Assembly: GCA_964641695.1 (NCBI GenBank)
Contig: CAZXKG010000016.1
Span: 1 to 35,185 of the forward strand
DNA from: RHKX01 sp964641695
GTDB lineage: Bacteria > Actinomycetota > Thermoleophilia > Solirubrobacterales > 70-9
Length of the DNA: 35,185 nucleotides
Reading direction: 5' to 3'
The notes under the pieces were generated by a model, which was not told the origin of the DNA, did no database searches, and saw only the letters and a list, made by a program, of their open reading frames with translations. Numbering within the stretch: position 1 is the stretch's first letter; each line of letters begins with the position of its first letter. This document shows positions 28,176 through 35,080 of the stretch, in pieces. Position numbers and translations under genes: made by a program.

Positions 28176-28844
28176 CTAAGCGCCGATGGCGACGGCGAGC
28201 GCCGACTCGAAGAGGCGGAGCCCGTCGACCGAACCCGTCAGCGGATCGACGGCATGCTCGGGATGCGGCATCAGACCGACCACGTTGCCGCGCTCGTTGC
28301 TGACCCCGGCGATGTCGTCGACGGAGCCGTTGAAGTTGTGGCCCTGCGCGTAGCGGAAGACGATCTGGTCGTTGGCCCGCAACGACTCGAGCAGCTCGGG
28401 CGGAGCGAAGTAGCGCCCGGCCGAGTGCTTGGCCGGGACGCGGAGCCGATCCCCCGGCGAGCAGGCGTTGGTCCAGGCAGTGTCCGCGTTGACGACCTCG
28501 AGCTCGACGTCGCGATGCGTGAACCGCAGGTTCGTGTTGGGGAGCAGGGCGCCGGGGAGGAGCCCCGCCTCGCAGAGGACCTGGAAGCCGTTGCAGATCC
28601 CGAGCACCGGACCGCCCGCCTCCGCGAACTCCTTGACCCGCTCCATCGCCGGAGCGAACCGAGCGATCGCCCCGACCCGCAGGTAGTCCCCGTAGGAGAA
28701 CCCGCCGGGAACGATCACGGCATCGACGTCCCCCAGGTCAGCGTCCTGATGCCAGACGATCCTTGCGTCCCCCACCCGCTCACAGGCCAGCAGCGCATCC
28801 ACCTCGTCACACGACCCGGGGAATCTGAGTACCCCGAACTTCAC
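28176..28844 (-). CDS. purQ: Phosphoribosylformylglycinamidine synthase, glutaminase subunit PurQ
   Basis: A 222-residue class I glutamine amidotransferase, the ammonia-producing subunit of FGAM synthase in purine synthesis. MKFGVLRFPGSCDEVDA and VIVPGGFSYGDYLRVGAIA are PurQ signatures. The triad is visible: nucleophile Cys in GICNGFQ (C84), and His/Glu in MPHPEHAVD (H194, E196). The length is normal for PurQ. It overlaps purS by 4 nt (ATGA). It works in a complex with PurS and small PurL; purL is not in this window. Confidence 0.97.
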   Translation of the reverse strand: MKFGVLRFPGSCDEVDALLACERVGDARIVWHQDADLGDVDAVIVPGGFSYGDYLRVGAIARFAPAMERVKEFAEAGGPVLGICNGFQVLCEAGLLPGALLPNTNLRFTHRDVELEVVNADTAWTNACSPGDRLRVPAKHSAGRYFAPPELLESLRANDQIVFRYAQGHNFNGSVDDIAGVSNERGNVVGLMPHPEHAVDPLTGSVDGLRLFESALAVAIGA

Positions 28845-29056
28845 TGAATCTCGTAGTCCTCGATCAGCGGGTTCACGAGGAGCTTCTCGCAGAGCTCCTC
28901 GAGCTCCCCGCGGTCCTCGTACTCGACCTCGACCAGGCGACCGACCCGGACATGGCTGACGGACTGGAAGCCGAGCGTCGGCAGCGCCCGCTCGACGGCC
29001 TTCCCCTGGGGATCGAGGATGCCCTCCTTCGGGGTGATCAGAACGCGCGCGAGCAT
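28841..29056 (-). CDS. purS: Phosphoribosylformylglycinamidine synthase subunit PurS
   Basis: A 71-residue PurS: MLARVLITPKEGILDPQGKAVERALPTLGF, VSHVRVGRLVEVE and the C-terminal LCEKLLVNPLIEDYEIQ are diagnostic. It is the small structural subunit that couples PurQ and PurL. ATG 29056 gives the usual length; a TAGCTT box lies 7 nt upstream and its TAG is at the same time the stop codon of the upstream sulfotransferase gene. Coupled to purQ by ATGA. Confidence 0.95.
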   Translation of the reverse strand: MLARVLITPKEGILDPQGKAVERALPTLGFQSVSHVRVGRLVEVEYEDRGELEELCEKLLVNPLIEDYEIQ

Positions 29057-29063
29057 GGACCGA

Positions 29064-29069
29064 AAGCTA
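29064..29069 (-). promoter_or_regulatory. -10 box TAGCTT of purS-purQ overlapping an upstream stop codon
   Basis: Minus-strand TAGCTT is 7 nt before ATG 29056; its first three bases are the stop codon of the sulfotransferase ending at 29067. It suggests purS-purQ can be transcribed on their own. Confidence 0.45.
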
Positions 29070-30023
29070 GAGGAAGCGCCGGAGCCCGCGCTTCGGGGGC
29101 GCGCCGAGGCCCTCTGCGAGGCGCCCGTAGCCGGCGTTGACGAGCGCCTCACCCATGTCCAGCTCCGCGAATGCCGTCGCCCAGCGGGGGTCGTTCGCGG
29201 CGAACGGGACCTCGGGATCCTTGACCTTGCCCCGCGCCCATCCGGCGACCTCCGGGGGGGTTGGCCGCCCGGCCGCCTCGTAGACCCGCGCGATCGCGGC
29301 GACCGGATCGGCGCGCAGCTCCTCGTTGCGCAGGAGGACGTAGCGGTCGCCGAACAGCCTTCGCCCGTCGCGCCAGGTGCTCTCGAAGGTGTGCTTCCAG
29401 ACCATCAGGATGCGCTCGAAGTTGGCCGGCTTCCTGATTCCCGGGAACTCGTCGCCCTTCAGCAGCTGCTGGGAGAGCTGCCGACTCGACCAGAGCTTGC
29501 GCTTCTCCCTCTCCGCGAAGTACTCGTCCGCCGAGGCGTAGGCTCGGGCGCGGCTCTTCCCCACCATCATCGAGACCGCGACCGAGCGTGGATCGCGGAC
29601 GACGTGAACCAGGACGGACCCCGCCGGGACGAGCGCGTCGACCGCCTCGAGCTTGTCGTAGAACCGGGTCTCCTTGACCAGCACCCGTCCTCCATGCTCA
29701 TCCTGGTCGAACAGCGAGCCGAGGAACCCGGCGCAGTGGGGCGGCAGCTCGGGCCCGAGCTCGGCCGCCGGGTTGCCCGGTCCGCCGCAGTTGAACTCAG
29801 CGATGTCGAGGTCGGGGTAGTGCGCGTTGCGGAAGGCCAGTCGCAGCGAGCGCGTCTCCGCGAAGGGATCCGTCTCCCGGGCCCCGCTGCCGCCGCCGGG
29901 GGTGTCGGCGTCCTCGCGCAGCGGCTCGTAGAAGCAGTGCAGCTCGGGGTCCTCGAGCATCGCGTCGTAGAGGATCGTCGTCCCCGACCGCCGCATCCCC
30001 TGGATCAAGATCGCGCCCGCCAT
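29067..30023 (-). CDS. Sulfotransferase-family protein, divergent subfamily
   Basis: A 318-residue sulfotransferase fold. MAGAILIQGMRRSGTTILYDAML is the 5'-phosphosulfate loop at the very N-terminus, and VLVHVVRDPRSVAVSMMVG is the 3'-phosphate motif near residues 140-158. It differs from the array members: DPRS instead of DGRD, no G(D/E)KTP block but VKETRFYDKL, a Gly-rich GGGSGARETDPFAET insert and a C-terminal APPKRGLRRFL tail. So it is not a recent duplicate of them. ATG 30023 starts directly at the P-loop-like motif; a TACGCT box lies 10 nt upstream. It lies between a cupin gene and purS on the same strand. Confidence 0.85.
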   Translation of the reverse strand: MAGAILIQGMRRSGTTILYDAMLEDPELHCFYEPLREDADTPGGGSGARETDPFAETRSLRLAFRNAHYPDLDIAEFNCGGPGNPAAELGPELPPHCAGFLGSLFDQDEHGGRVLVKETRFYDKLEAVDALVPAGSVLVHVVRDPRSVAVSMMVGKSRARAYASADEYFAEREKRKLWSSRQLSQQLLKGDEFPGIRKPANFERILMVWKHTFESTWRDGRRLFGDRYVLLRNEELRADPVAAIARVYEAAGRPTPPEVAGWARGKVKDPEVPFAANDPRWATAFAELDMGEALVNAGYGRLAEGLGAPPKRGLRRFL

Positions 30024-30075
30024 CAGGCCGGGGAGCGTACCGACGGCGCTGGGTGCGGTCGGCGCGACGGGGGCG

Positions 30076-30495
30076 TCAGTCCGGCAGGTCGTCCGGCATC
30101 GGAACCTCCGTCGGCGGCGCGCCCTGCTCCTGATCCCAGGACGTGAAGGCCTCCGCGTCCCGGCTCTCGTGCTCGCCGTAGCCACCCAGGCACAGCAGCG
30201 AGGCCGGGTCGGGGCCCTTGTTGATGAGCTGCCGCTTCAACCCCGGCGCCACCCGGACGAGGTCGCCCGGCTCCATCACGTGCTCCTCGCCTTCGACGAT
30301 CAGGGTCAGCGTCCCGGCGAGCACGAGGTAGACCTCCTCCTGCCGCTCGTGACGGTGGATGCGCCAGCGCTGGCGCGGACGCAGGTTGATCTCGTTCATG
30401 CCGAACGAGGTGACCCCGAGCGCCCGGCGGTGGAGCACGAACTGCTCGTCCGTGTCCCCGACCAGCTTCGTGAAGGAGAGGCCTTCCACGATCAA
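30076..30495 (-). CDS. Cupin-domain protein
   Basis: A 139-residue single cupin. The metal motifs are present: RWRIHRHERQEEVYLVLAGTLTLIVEGEEHVMEPGDLVRVAPGLKRQLINKG, with H-x-H, the downstream Glu and the second-motif PGD...P pattern (the final His is replaced by Lys-Arg-Gln). It resembles mannose-6-phosphate-isomerase-like or sugar-binding cupins, but the substrate cannot be named. The start is TTG 30495, overlapping the purC stop (TTGA), with AAGGAG five nt upstream; GTG 30489 is an alternative. It is transcribed with purC. Confidence 0.85.
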   Translation of the reverse strand: MIVEGLSFTKLVGDTDEQFVLHRRALGVTSFGMNEINLRPRQRWRIHRHERQEEVYLVLAGTLTLIVEGEEHVMEPGDLVRVAPGLKRQLINKGPDPASLLCLGGYGEHESRDAEAFTSWDQEQGAPPTEVPMPDDLPD

Positions 30496-31343
30496 CCCAG
30501 CTCCTTGCCCGTGATCCGTTCGTAGGCCTCGCGGTATCGCGCCGTCGTCCCCGCGATCACCTCGGCGGGGAGGGTGGGCGCCGGCGGCGAGTGGTCCCAG
30601 TCCTGCTCGTCGAGGTAGTCGCGGACGTACTGCTTGTCGAAGGACGCCTGACCGCGGCCCGGTTCGTACTCGTCGGCGGGCCAGAAGCGCGAGGAGTCGG
30701 GCGTCAGCACCTCGTCGCCGAGCACGATCTCAGCTCCGGGGCTCGAGCCGAGCTCGAACTTCGTGTCGGCGAGGATGATCCCGCGCTCCCGGGCGTGGTT
30801 CGCCGCGTGCTCGTAGAGCTCGATCGAGATCCGTCGCAGCTCCTCCATCAGCGGGCGGGAGCCGACGATCTCGCAGGCCCGGTCGAAGTCGACGTTCTCG
30901 TCGTGGTCGCCGACCGCGGCCTTGGTCGCGGGGGTGAAGATCGGCTCGGGCAGCTTCTCCGACTCGCGCAGGCCGGCCGGCAGCTCGATCCCGCAGACGG
31001 CGCCCGTCTGCTGGTACTCCTTCCAGCCCGAGCCGGTGATGTAACCGCGGACGACGCACTCGACCGGGTACATGTCGAGCTTCTGGACGCGGATCGCCCT
31101 CCCGGTGACCTCCTCGGGGACGTCCTCGCTGATCAGGTGGTTGGGGACGATGCCCTCCGTCTCGGCGAACCAGAAGATCGACATCTGGGTCAGGACCTTG
31201 CCCTTGTCGGGGATCGGGTCGGGGAGGACGACGTCGAAGGCCGAGATCCGATCGGAGGCGACCATGATCAGCTCGTCGCCGTCGGTGTAGATCTCCCTGA
31301 CCTTGCCGCTGGAATGAAGTACGAGATCGCTGAGTCGGGGCAT
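30492..31343 (-). CDS. purC: Phosphoribosylaminoimidazole-succinocarboxamide synthase PurC
   Basis: A 283-residue SAICAR synthetase, which joins CAIR and aspartate using ATP in purine synthesis. Signatures: GKVREIYTDGDELIMVASDRISAFDVVLPDPIPDKG, ECVVRGYITGSGWKEYQ, ILADTKFELG and LTPDSSRFWP. Length is normal for the long bacterial form. ATG 31343 has a TATCCT -10 box 6 nt upstream, so the mRNA should be leaderless. It is the first gene of a minus-strand run purC, cupin, sulfotransferase, purS, purQ. Confidence 0.97.
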   Translation of the reverse strand: MPRLSDLVLHSSGKVREIYTDGDELIMVASDRISAFDVVLPDPIPDKGKVLTQMSIFWFAETEGIVPNHLISEDVPEEVTGRAIRVQKLDMYPVECVVRGYITGSGWKEYQQTGAVCGIELPAGLRESEKLPEPIFTPATKAAVGDHDENVDFDRACEIVGSRPLMEELRRISIELYEHAANHARERGIILADTKFELGSSPGAEIVLGDEVLTPDSSRFWPADEYEPGRGQASFDKQYVRDYLDEQDWDHSPPAPTLPAEVIAGTTARYREAYERITGKELG

Positions 31344-31349
31344 GGGTTG

Positions 31350-31355
31350 AGGATA
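31350..31355 (-). promoter_or_regulatory. -10 box TATCCT of purC
   Basis: Minus-strand TATCCT lies 6 nt before ATG 31343. No Shine-Dalgarno is present. Confidence 0.5.
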
Positions 31356-31384
31356 GGTGGCCTGGCGGGGGGTGTGCGGGTGCC

Positions 31385-31390
31385 TACACT
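31385..31390 (+). promoter_or_regulatory. -10 box TACACT of the DUF4395 gene
   Basis: TACACT is 6 nt before ATG 31397. It is divergent from the purC box about 30 bp away, so the two promoters share a very short region. Confidence 0.5.
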
Positions 31391-31396
31391 CGTTTC

Positions 31397-32095
31397 ATGG
31401 CGCAGCGTTCCGCGGATCCTTGGCGAGACACCGACGTGATCGACTCGCGCGCGCCTCGGTTCAACCAGGCGGTGGTCGGGCTGGTCGCGCTCGCCGGAGT
31501 CGTGTTCGGATGGCCGCTTCTATGGGCGCTGATGGGCGTGCAGCTGCTGATCGGCCTCGTCCTCGGACGGCGCTTCTGCCTCACCTGCCTCGCCTACTTC
31601 ACGCTGATCCAGCCGCGGTTCGGCGAGGGGGAGCTGGAGGACTCCCGCCCGCCACGGCTCGCCAACATCATGGGCTTCGCCTTCCTCACCGCCGCGGCGC
31701 TGCTCTGGTGGCTGGGGGCGCCGACCGCGGGGACCGTGCTCGGCGGGCTCGTCGCCCTGCTGGCGCTGCTCGCGGCGACCAGCGGCTTCTGCGCCGGTTG
31801 TGAGATCTACAAGCTGAGCGCCCGCCTGCGCGGGATCTCCGCCAAGCACCACGATCGGATCGACCTCGCCGACATCGGCGCGATCGACGGCCACCCCCGC
31901 GGGTTCGTCGAGTTCTCCCACCCGCTCTGCGGCGAGTGCCGTGAGTGGGAGGAGCGCCTTTCGCGGCGGCCGGAGCCACTGCTCACGATCGACGTCCGCG
32001 AGCGACCGGACCTCGCCCGCAAGTATGGGATCGCCGTCGTTCCCACGATCTTCGCGGTCGCCTCCGACGGGATCGTCCTCGAGCGCCTGAAGTGA
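31397..32095 (+). CDS. DUF4395 membrane protein fused to a thioredoxin-like domain
   Basis: A 232-residue protein. Residues 15-140 match the DUF4395 pattern: DSRAPRFNQAVVGLVALAGVVFGWPLLWALMGVQLLIGLVLGRRFC, paired CxxC-type motifs at C61/C64 (FCLTC) and C132/C135 (FCAGC), and four membrane segments. Residues 160-232 look like a short thioredoxin fold: FVEFSHPLCGECREWEERL with CGEC (C178/C181) and VVPTIFA with the cis-Pro (P216), ending abruptly after ERLK. DUF4395 proteins often neighbour redox genes; here the redox domain is fused. A cytosol-facing thiol relay is a plausible but unproven role. The start has a TACACT box 6 nt upstream. Confidence 0.85.
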   Translation: MAQRSADPWRDTDVIDSRAPRFNQAVVGLVALAGVVFGWPLLWALMGVQLLIGLVLGRRFCLTCLAYFTLIQPRFGEGELEDSRPPRLANIMGFAFLTAAALLWWLGAPTAGTVLGGLVALLALLAATSGFCAGCEIYKLSARLRGISAKHHDRIDLADIGAIDGHPRGFVEFSHPLCGECREWEERLSRRPEPLLTIDVRERPDLARKYGIAVVPTIFAVASDGIVLERLK

Positions 32096-32119
32096 TCGCC
32101 GGGCCGCCACGTCCGGCAA

Positions 32120-32150
32120 GTTGACCATCCGTCAACGTCCGCGCTAGGCT
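32120..32150 (+). promoter_or_regulatory. P450 promoter with -35, -10 and a small dyad
   Basis: TTGACC (32121-32126), an 18-nt spacer and TAGGCT (32145-32150) form the best -35/-10 pair in the window. The ATG follows 7 nt after the -10, so the mRNA should be leaderless. GTTGAC/GTCAAC (32120-32125, 32131-32136) is a 6-bp inverted repeat with a 5-nt centre, placed over the -35 and possibly an operator. Confidence 0.65.
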
Positions 32151-32157
32151 CCCGCGC

Positions 32158-33474
32158 ATGGCGGAGCTTCCTGCGGGTCCCAGCACGCCGGCGCCGCTGC
32201 AGCTGCTGCGCTGGGTGCGCTCACACGTCACCTACATGGAGGAGAACCGGGCGCGGTTCGGGGACACCTTCACGCTGCGGCTGCCGACGATCGGGCCGCT
32301 CGTCTACACGGGCCGGCCCGAGCTGGTCAAGGCGATCTTCCAGCAGGATCGGGACAACACGCTGCCGCAGGGCCGGTCGATCGCGCTCGAGCCGGTCCTC
32401 GGCCCGCGCTCGCTGCTGCTGCTCGAGGGGGAGCCGCACCTGCGCCGCCGCAAGCTGATGCTGCCGCCCTTCCACGGGGAGCGCATGCGCGCCTACGAGG
32501 AGACGATCGCCGCCGCCACCCGCGCCGAGCTCGCGAGCTGGTCGGGTGGGGAGGAGCTGGTCATGCGGGAGCGCATGCAGGCGATCACGCTGGAGGTGAT
32601 CCTGGAGGCGGTCTTCGGGGTCGGAAGCGGCGACCGCCACGACCGGCTGGCGGCGAGCCTCCGCGACGTCCTCGGCTTCACCCGCAGCTCCGGCATGCAG
32701 GCGATGATCGCGATCGCGTCCCGCGCCGGCGTCCCCGGCATCCGCCGCGTCGGCGCCTTCCGGGAGCTGAGCCGGTCCCTGGCTGCGACCGACGCCGTCC
32801 TTGCCGAGATCATCGCCGAGCGCCGTCGCGACCCGGGGCTCGAGTCGCGCGAGGACATCCTCTCGATGTTGCTGACCGCCCGCTTCGAGGACGGCGAGCG
32901 GATCGACGACGCCGAGCTGCGCGACCAGCTCATGACCCTGCTCGTCGCCGGGCACGAGACGACCGCGACGTCACTCGCCTGGGCCTTCGACCTGCTCACC
33001 CACGACTCGGCTGCCTACGAGAAGGCGCGCGAGGCCGCGGCAGCGGGCGACGACGCCTACCTCGACGCCATCGCAACCGAGGCCATGCGACTGCGCCCGG
33101 TGATCTCCAACGTAGGCCGCCTGCTCGGCGAGCCGATCGCGGAGGGGGACGTCGAGCTGGCCGCGGGGACGGCGGTGATGCCGTCCATCTACCTCGTCCA
33201 CACGAACCCCGACCTCTATCCCGATCCGTACGAGTTCCGGCCGGAGCGTTTCCTCGACTCCCGTCCCGACACCTACTCGTGGATCCCCTTCGGTGGCGGG
33301 ATCCGCCGCTGCATCGGCGCCGCCTTCGCCGGTCTGGAGATGCGGATCGTCCTGCGCGAGGTCCTGAGCGCGGTCACGATGACGGCGGTCTCGCCGCGCC
33401 GCGAGCAGACGACCCTCGCCTCGATCGTGCTCGTGCCCAAGCACGGGACGCGGGTGACCGTGTCCCCCGCCTGA
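32158..33474 (+). CDS. Cytochrome P450
   Basis: A 438-residue soluble class I P450. Landmarks: the C-helix HLRRRKLMLPPFH (WxxxR-like heme propionate contact), the I-helix oxygen-activation motif LLVAGHETTATS (residues 262-270), the ExxR motif TEAMRLRP, FRPERFLD (PERF), and the heme loop SWIPFGGGIRRCIGAAFAG with the axial Cys at 385. The pattern fits bacterial P450s that act on lipids, terpenes or secondary metabolites, such as CYP110/CYP135-like enzymes; the substrate is unknown. No ferredoxin or reductase gene is adjacent. It has its own TTGACC/TAGGCT promoter. Confidence 0.97.
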   Translation: MAELPAGPSTPAPLQLLRWVRSHVTYMEENRARFGDTFTLRLPTIGPLVYTGRPELVKAIFQQDRDNTLPQGRSIALEPVLGPRSLLLLEGEPHLRRRKLMLPPFHGERMRAYEETIAAATRAELASWSGGEELVMRERMQAITLEVILEAVFGVGSGDRHDRLAASLRDVLGFTRSSGMQAMIAIASRAGVPGIRRVGAFRELSRSLAATDAVLAEIIAERRRDPGLESREDILSMLLTARFEDGERIDDAELRDQLMTLLVAGHETTATSLAWAFDLLTHDSAAYEKAREAAAAGDDAYLDAIATEAMRLRPVISNVGRLLGEPIAEGDVELAAGTAVMPSIYLVHTNPDLYPDPYEFRPERFLDSRPDTYSWIPFGGGIRRCIGAAFAGLEMRIVLREVLSAVTMTAVSPRREQTTLASIVLVPKHGTRVTVSPA

Positions 33475-33508
33475 GCGAGACGGTTCCGCCCCCGCGTGGC
33501 CGTCATCA

Positions 33509-33526
33509 CCGGGCCGTAGCGCCCGG
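33509..33526. terminator. Weak hairpin after the P450 gene
   Basis: CCGGGC/GCCCGG, a 6-bp stem with a 6-nt loop, 34 nt past the P450 stop. Low-confidence terminator. Confidence 0.3.
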
Positions 33527-33594
33527 AAAGCCGACAACGTACCCAGCGGGGCTGGATGTGGTCCGTGGTTCAGTCATCCGGCTTCCCCGGTGGA

Positions 33595-33600
33595 TAGAGT
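33595..33600 (+). promoter_or_regulatory. Possible -10 box TAGAGT of the deacetylase gene
   Basis: TAGAGT lies 10 nt before ATG 33611; a -35 is not evident. Confidence 0.35.
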
Positions 33601-33610
33601 CCCCGGCCGC

Positions 33611-34924
33611 ATGATGGCCCTCAGATCGCGAACCACTCTCCTGGTCACCGCCTTCGCGGTCTTCCTCGTCGCAACCGCCGCCGCGCTCGCTCCCGCGGGT
33701 GCCGAGATCGTTCGCGAGCGCCCGTCCAACAGCGGCCCACTCGACCTGGTCCAGCTCAAGGTCGGCCAGCAGGAGCGGAATCTCCTGGTCCGCTTCCGGA
33801 CCGACGAGACCATGCCCAGGACCAAGATGCTCAAGCGCTACCCGCGTCTCGACGGCAGCCCCGAGCGCTACCTCTGCGCGCAGCTCGACGGGAAGAAGAT
33901 CGGCAACCGGCTCCTCTGCCTCTACGGGAAGGGGGAGGGCGGCAGGATCAAGGTCGGCGTCTCGAAGCTACAGGGCGGGGAGCCGCGTAAGAAGGGCAAG
34001 ATCTCGGCTCGGATCGAGCGCGGCAAGAAGGAGATCGCGCTGACCTTCTCGATCGACGCGCTCGGCTTGAAGCCCGGCGAGCTCCGCTTCGCCGCGCGCA
34101 GCGGCTGGTTCGGTCCCGACTGCAAGAGCGGTCCGAAGAAGGTCAAGGGCGGTCCCGCCATCTGCGTCGATCGGATCCCGGCCAAGGGGAACGGCCACAC
34201 CCAGATCCGTCCCCTCCAGCGAGTTGGCTGCAAGGTCCCGCTCGGCACGTTCAACCGCGGCTCGCGTTCGCGCAAGCGCGTCGCCCTCACCTTCGACGAC
34301 GGACCGAGCCCGTACACCTCGCAGGTCCTCGACATCCTCGAGCGGAAGAACGCCAAGGGCACGTTCTTCCAGATCGGCTCGCAGGTCTCCGCCTACGCGA
34401 AGCTGGAGCGCAAGATCCTCGCCCAGGGACACGAGCTGGCCAACCACTCCTGGAACCACGGCCGCGGGCCCGGCAAGAGCGATCTCCACAGCGTCAACAA
34501 GGTGATCGAGAGGGCGACGGGGTTCAAGCCCTGCACGTTCCGGCCGCCGTACGGCTACCTGCCCTCCTCGACCGCGAGCGCCGCCAAGTCGCTGGGCATG
34601 GCGAGCATCATCTGGGACGTCGACACCAACGACTGGCAGCTCCCGGGCTCGGGCGCGATCCAGTCGCGCGGCTCCTCCGGCGGCAAGGGGTCGATCGTGC
34701 TCATGCACGACGGCGGCGGCACCCGCAGCCAGACGGTCGCGGCGCTGCCCGGGATCATCGACTCCTACAAGCGGCGTGGCTACAAGCTGGTGACGGTGAC
34801 CGAGATCCTCGGCGGCAAGTTCAAGGTCCGCGAGGTCAAGCAGCGGAAGCAGGCGTGGAACCCGCTCGTCGCCAAGCCCGAGCTTCCCCTCGGAGAGATC
34901 AAGGGCGACTCCCTGACGCCCTGA
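33611..34924 (+). CDS. Secreted polysaccharide deacetylase (NodB family)
   Basis: A 437-residue exported protein. Residues 1-32 form a signal peptide (MMALRSRTTLLVTAFAVFLV, cut near AGA-EIV). Residues 35-210 are a basic beta-rich domain with Cys residues. The NodB domain (about 220-410) has the catalytic motifs: ALTFDDGPSPYT (motif 1, base Asp and metal Asp), HELANHSWNH (motif 2, H-x3-H zinc ligands), FRPPYGY (motif 3), WDVDTNDWQ (motif 4) and IVLMHDGGG (motif 5). Such enzymes remove N-acetyl groups from peptidoglycan or chitin-like glycans outside the membrane. ATG 33611 is followed at once by a second in-frame ATG. It could act on the surface glycan made by the central array, but nothing links them directly. 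Confidence 0.95.
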   Translation: MMALRSRTTLLVTAFAVFLVATAAALAPAGAEIVRERPSNSGPLDLVQLKVGQQERNLLVRFRTDETMPRTKMLKRYPRLDGSPERYLCAQLDGKKIGNRLLCLYGKGEGGRIKVGVSKLQGGEPRKKGKISARIERGKKEIALTFSIDALGLKPGELRFAARSGWFGPDCKSGPKKVKGGPAICVDRIPAKGNGHTQIRPLQRVGCKVPLGTFNRGSRSRKRVALTFDDGPSPYTSQVLDILERKNAKGTFFQIGSQVSAYAKLERKILAQGHELANHSWNHGRGPGKSDLHSVNKVIERATGFKPCTFRPPYGYLPSSTASAAKSLGMASIIWDVDTNDWQLPGSGAIQSRGSSGGKGSIVLMHDGGGTRSQTVAALPGIIDSYKRRGYKLVTVTEILGGKFKVREVKQRKQAWNPLVAKPELPLGEIKGDSLTP

Positions 34925-34976
34925 GCGGCGCCGGCTCGGCGTCCTCGCCGGCGGCGCCGGCTCGGCGTCCTCGCCG
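34925..34976. repeat. 26-bp perfect tandem duplication after the deacetylase gene
   Basis: Two identical 26-bp units beginning GCGGCGCCGGCTCGGCG (34925-34950, 34951-34976) start directly after the stop codon. Each contains a CGGCG-TCCT-CGCCG hairpin, so the pair may act as a double terminator. Confidence 0.85.
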
Positions 34977-35080
34977 GGCTCATGACCTCTGCTTGGTCAC
35001 CACGCTCGACTCTTCCTGGATCCGGCGGCCTTCAAGGACGTCAGGGGTAGTGATCCGAGGGGGCCGCCGCCCGGCAGACT

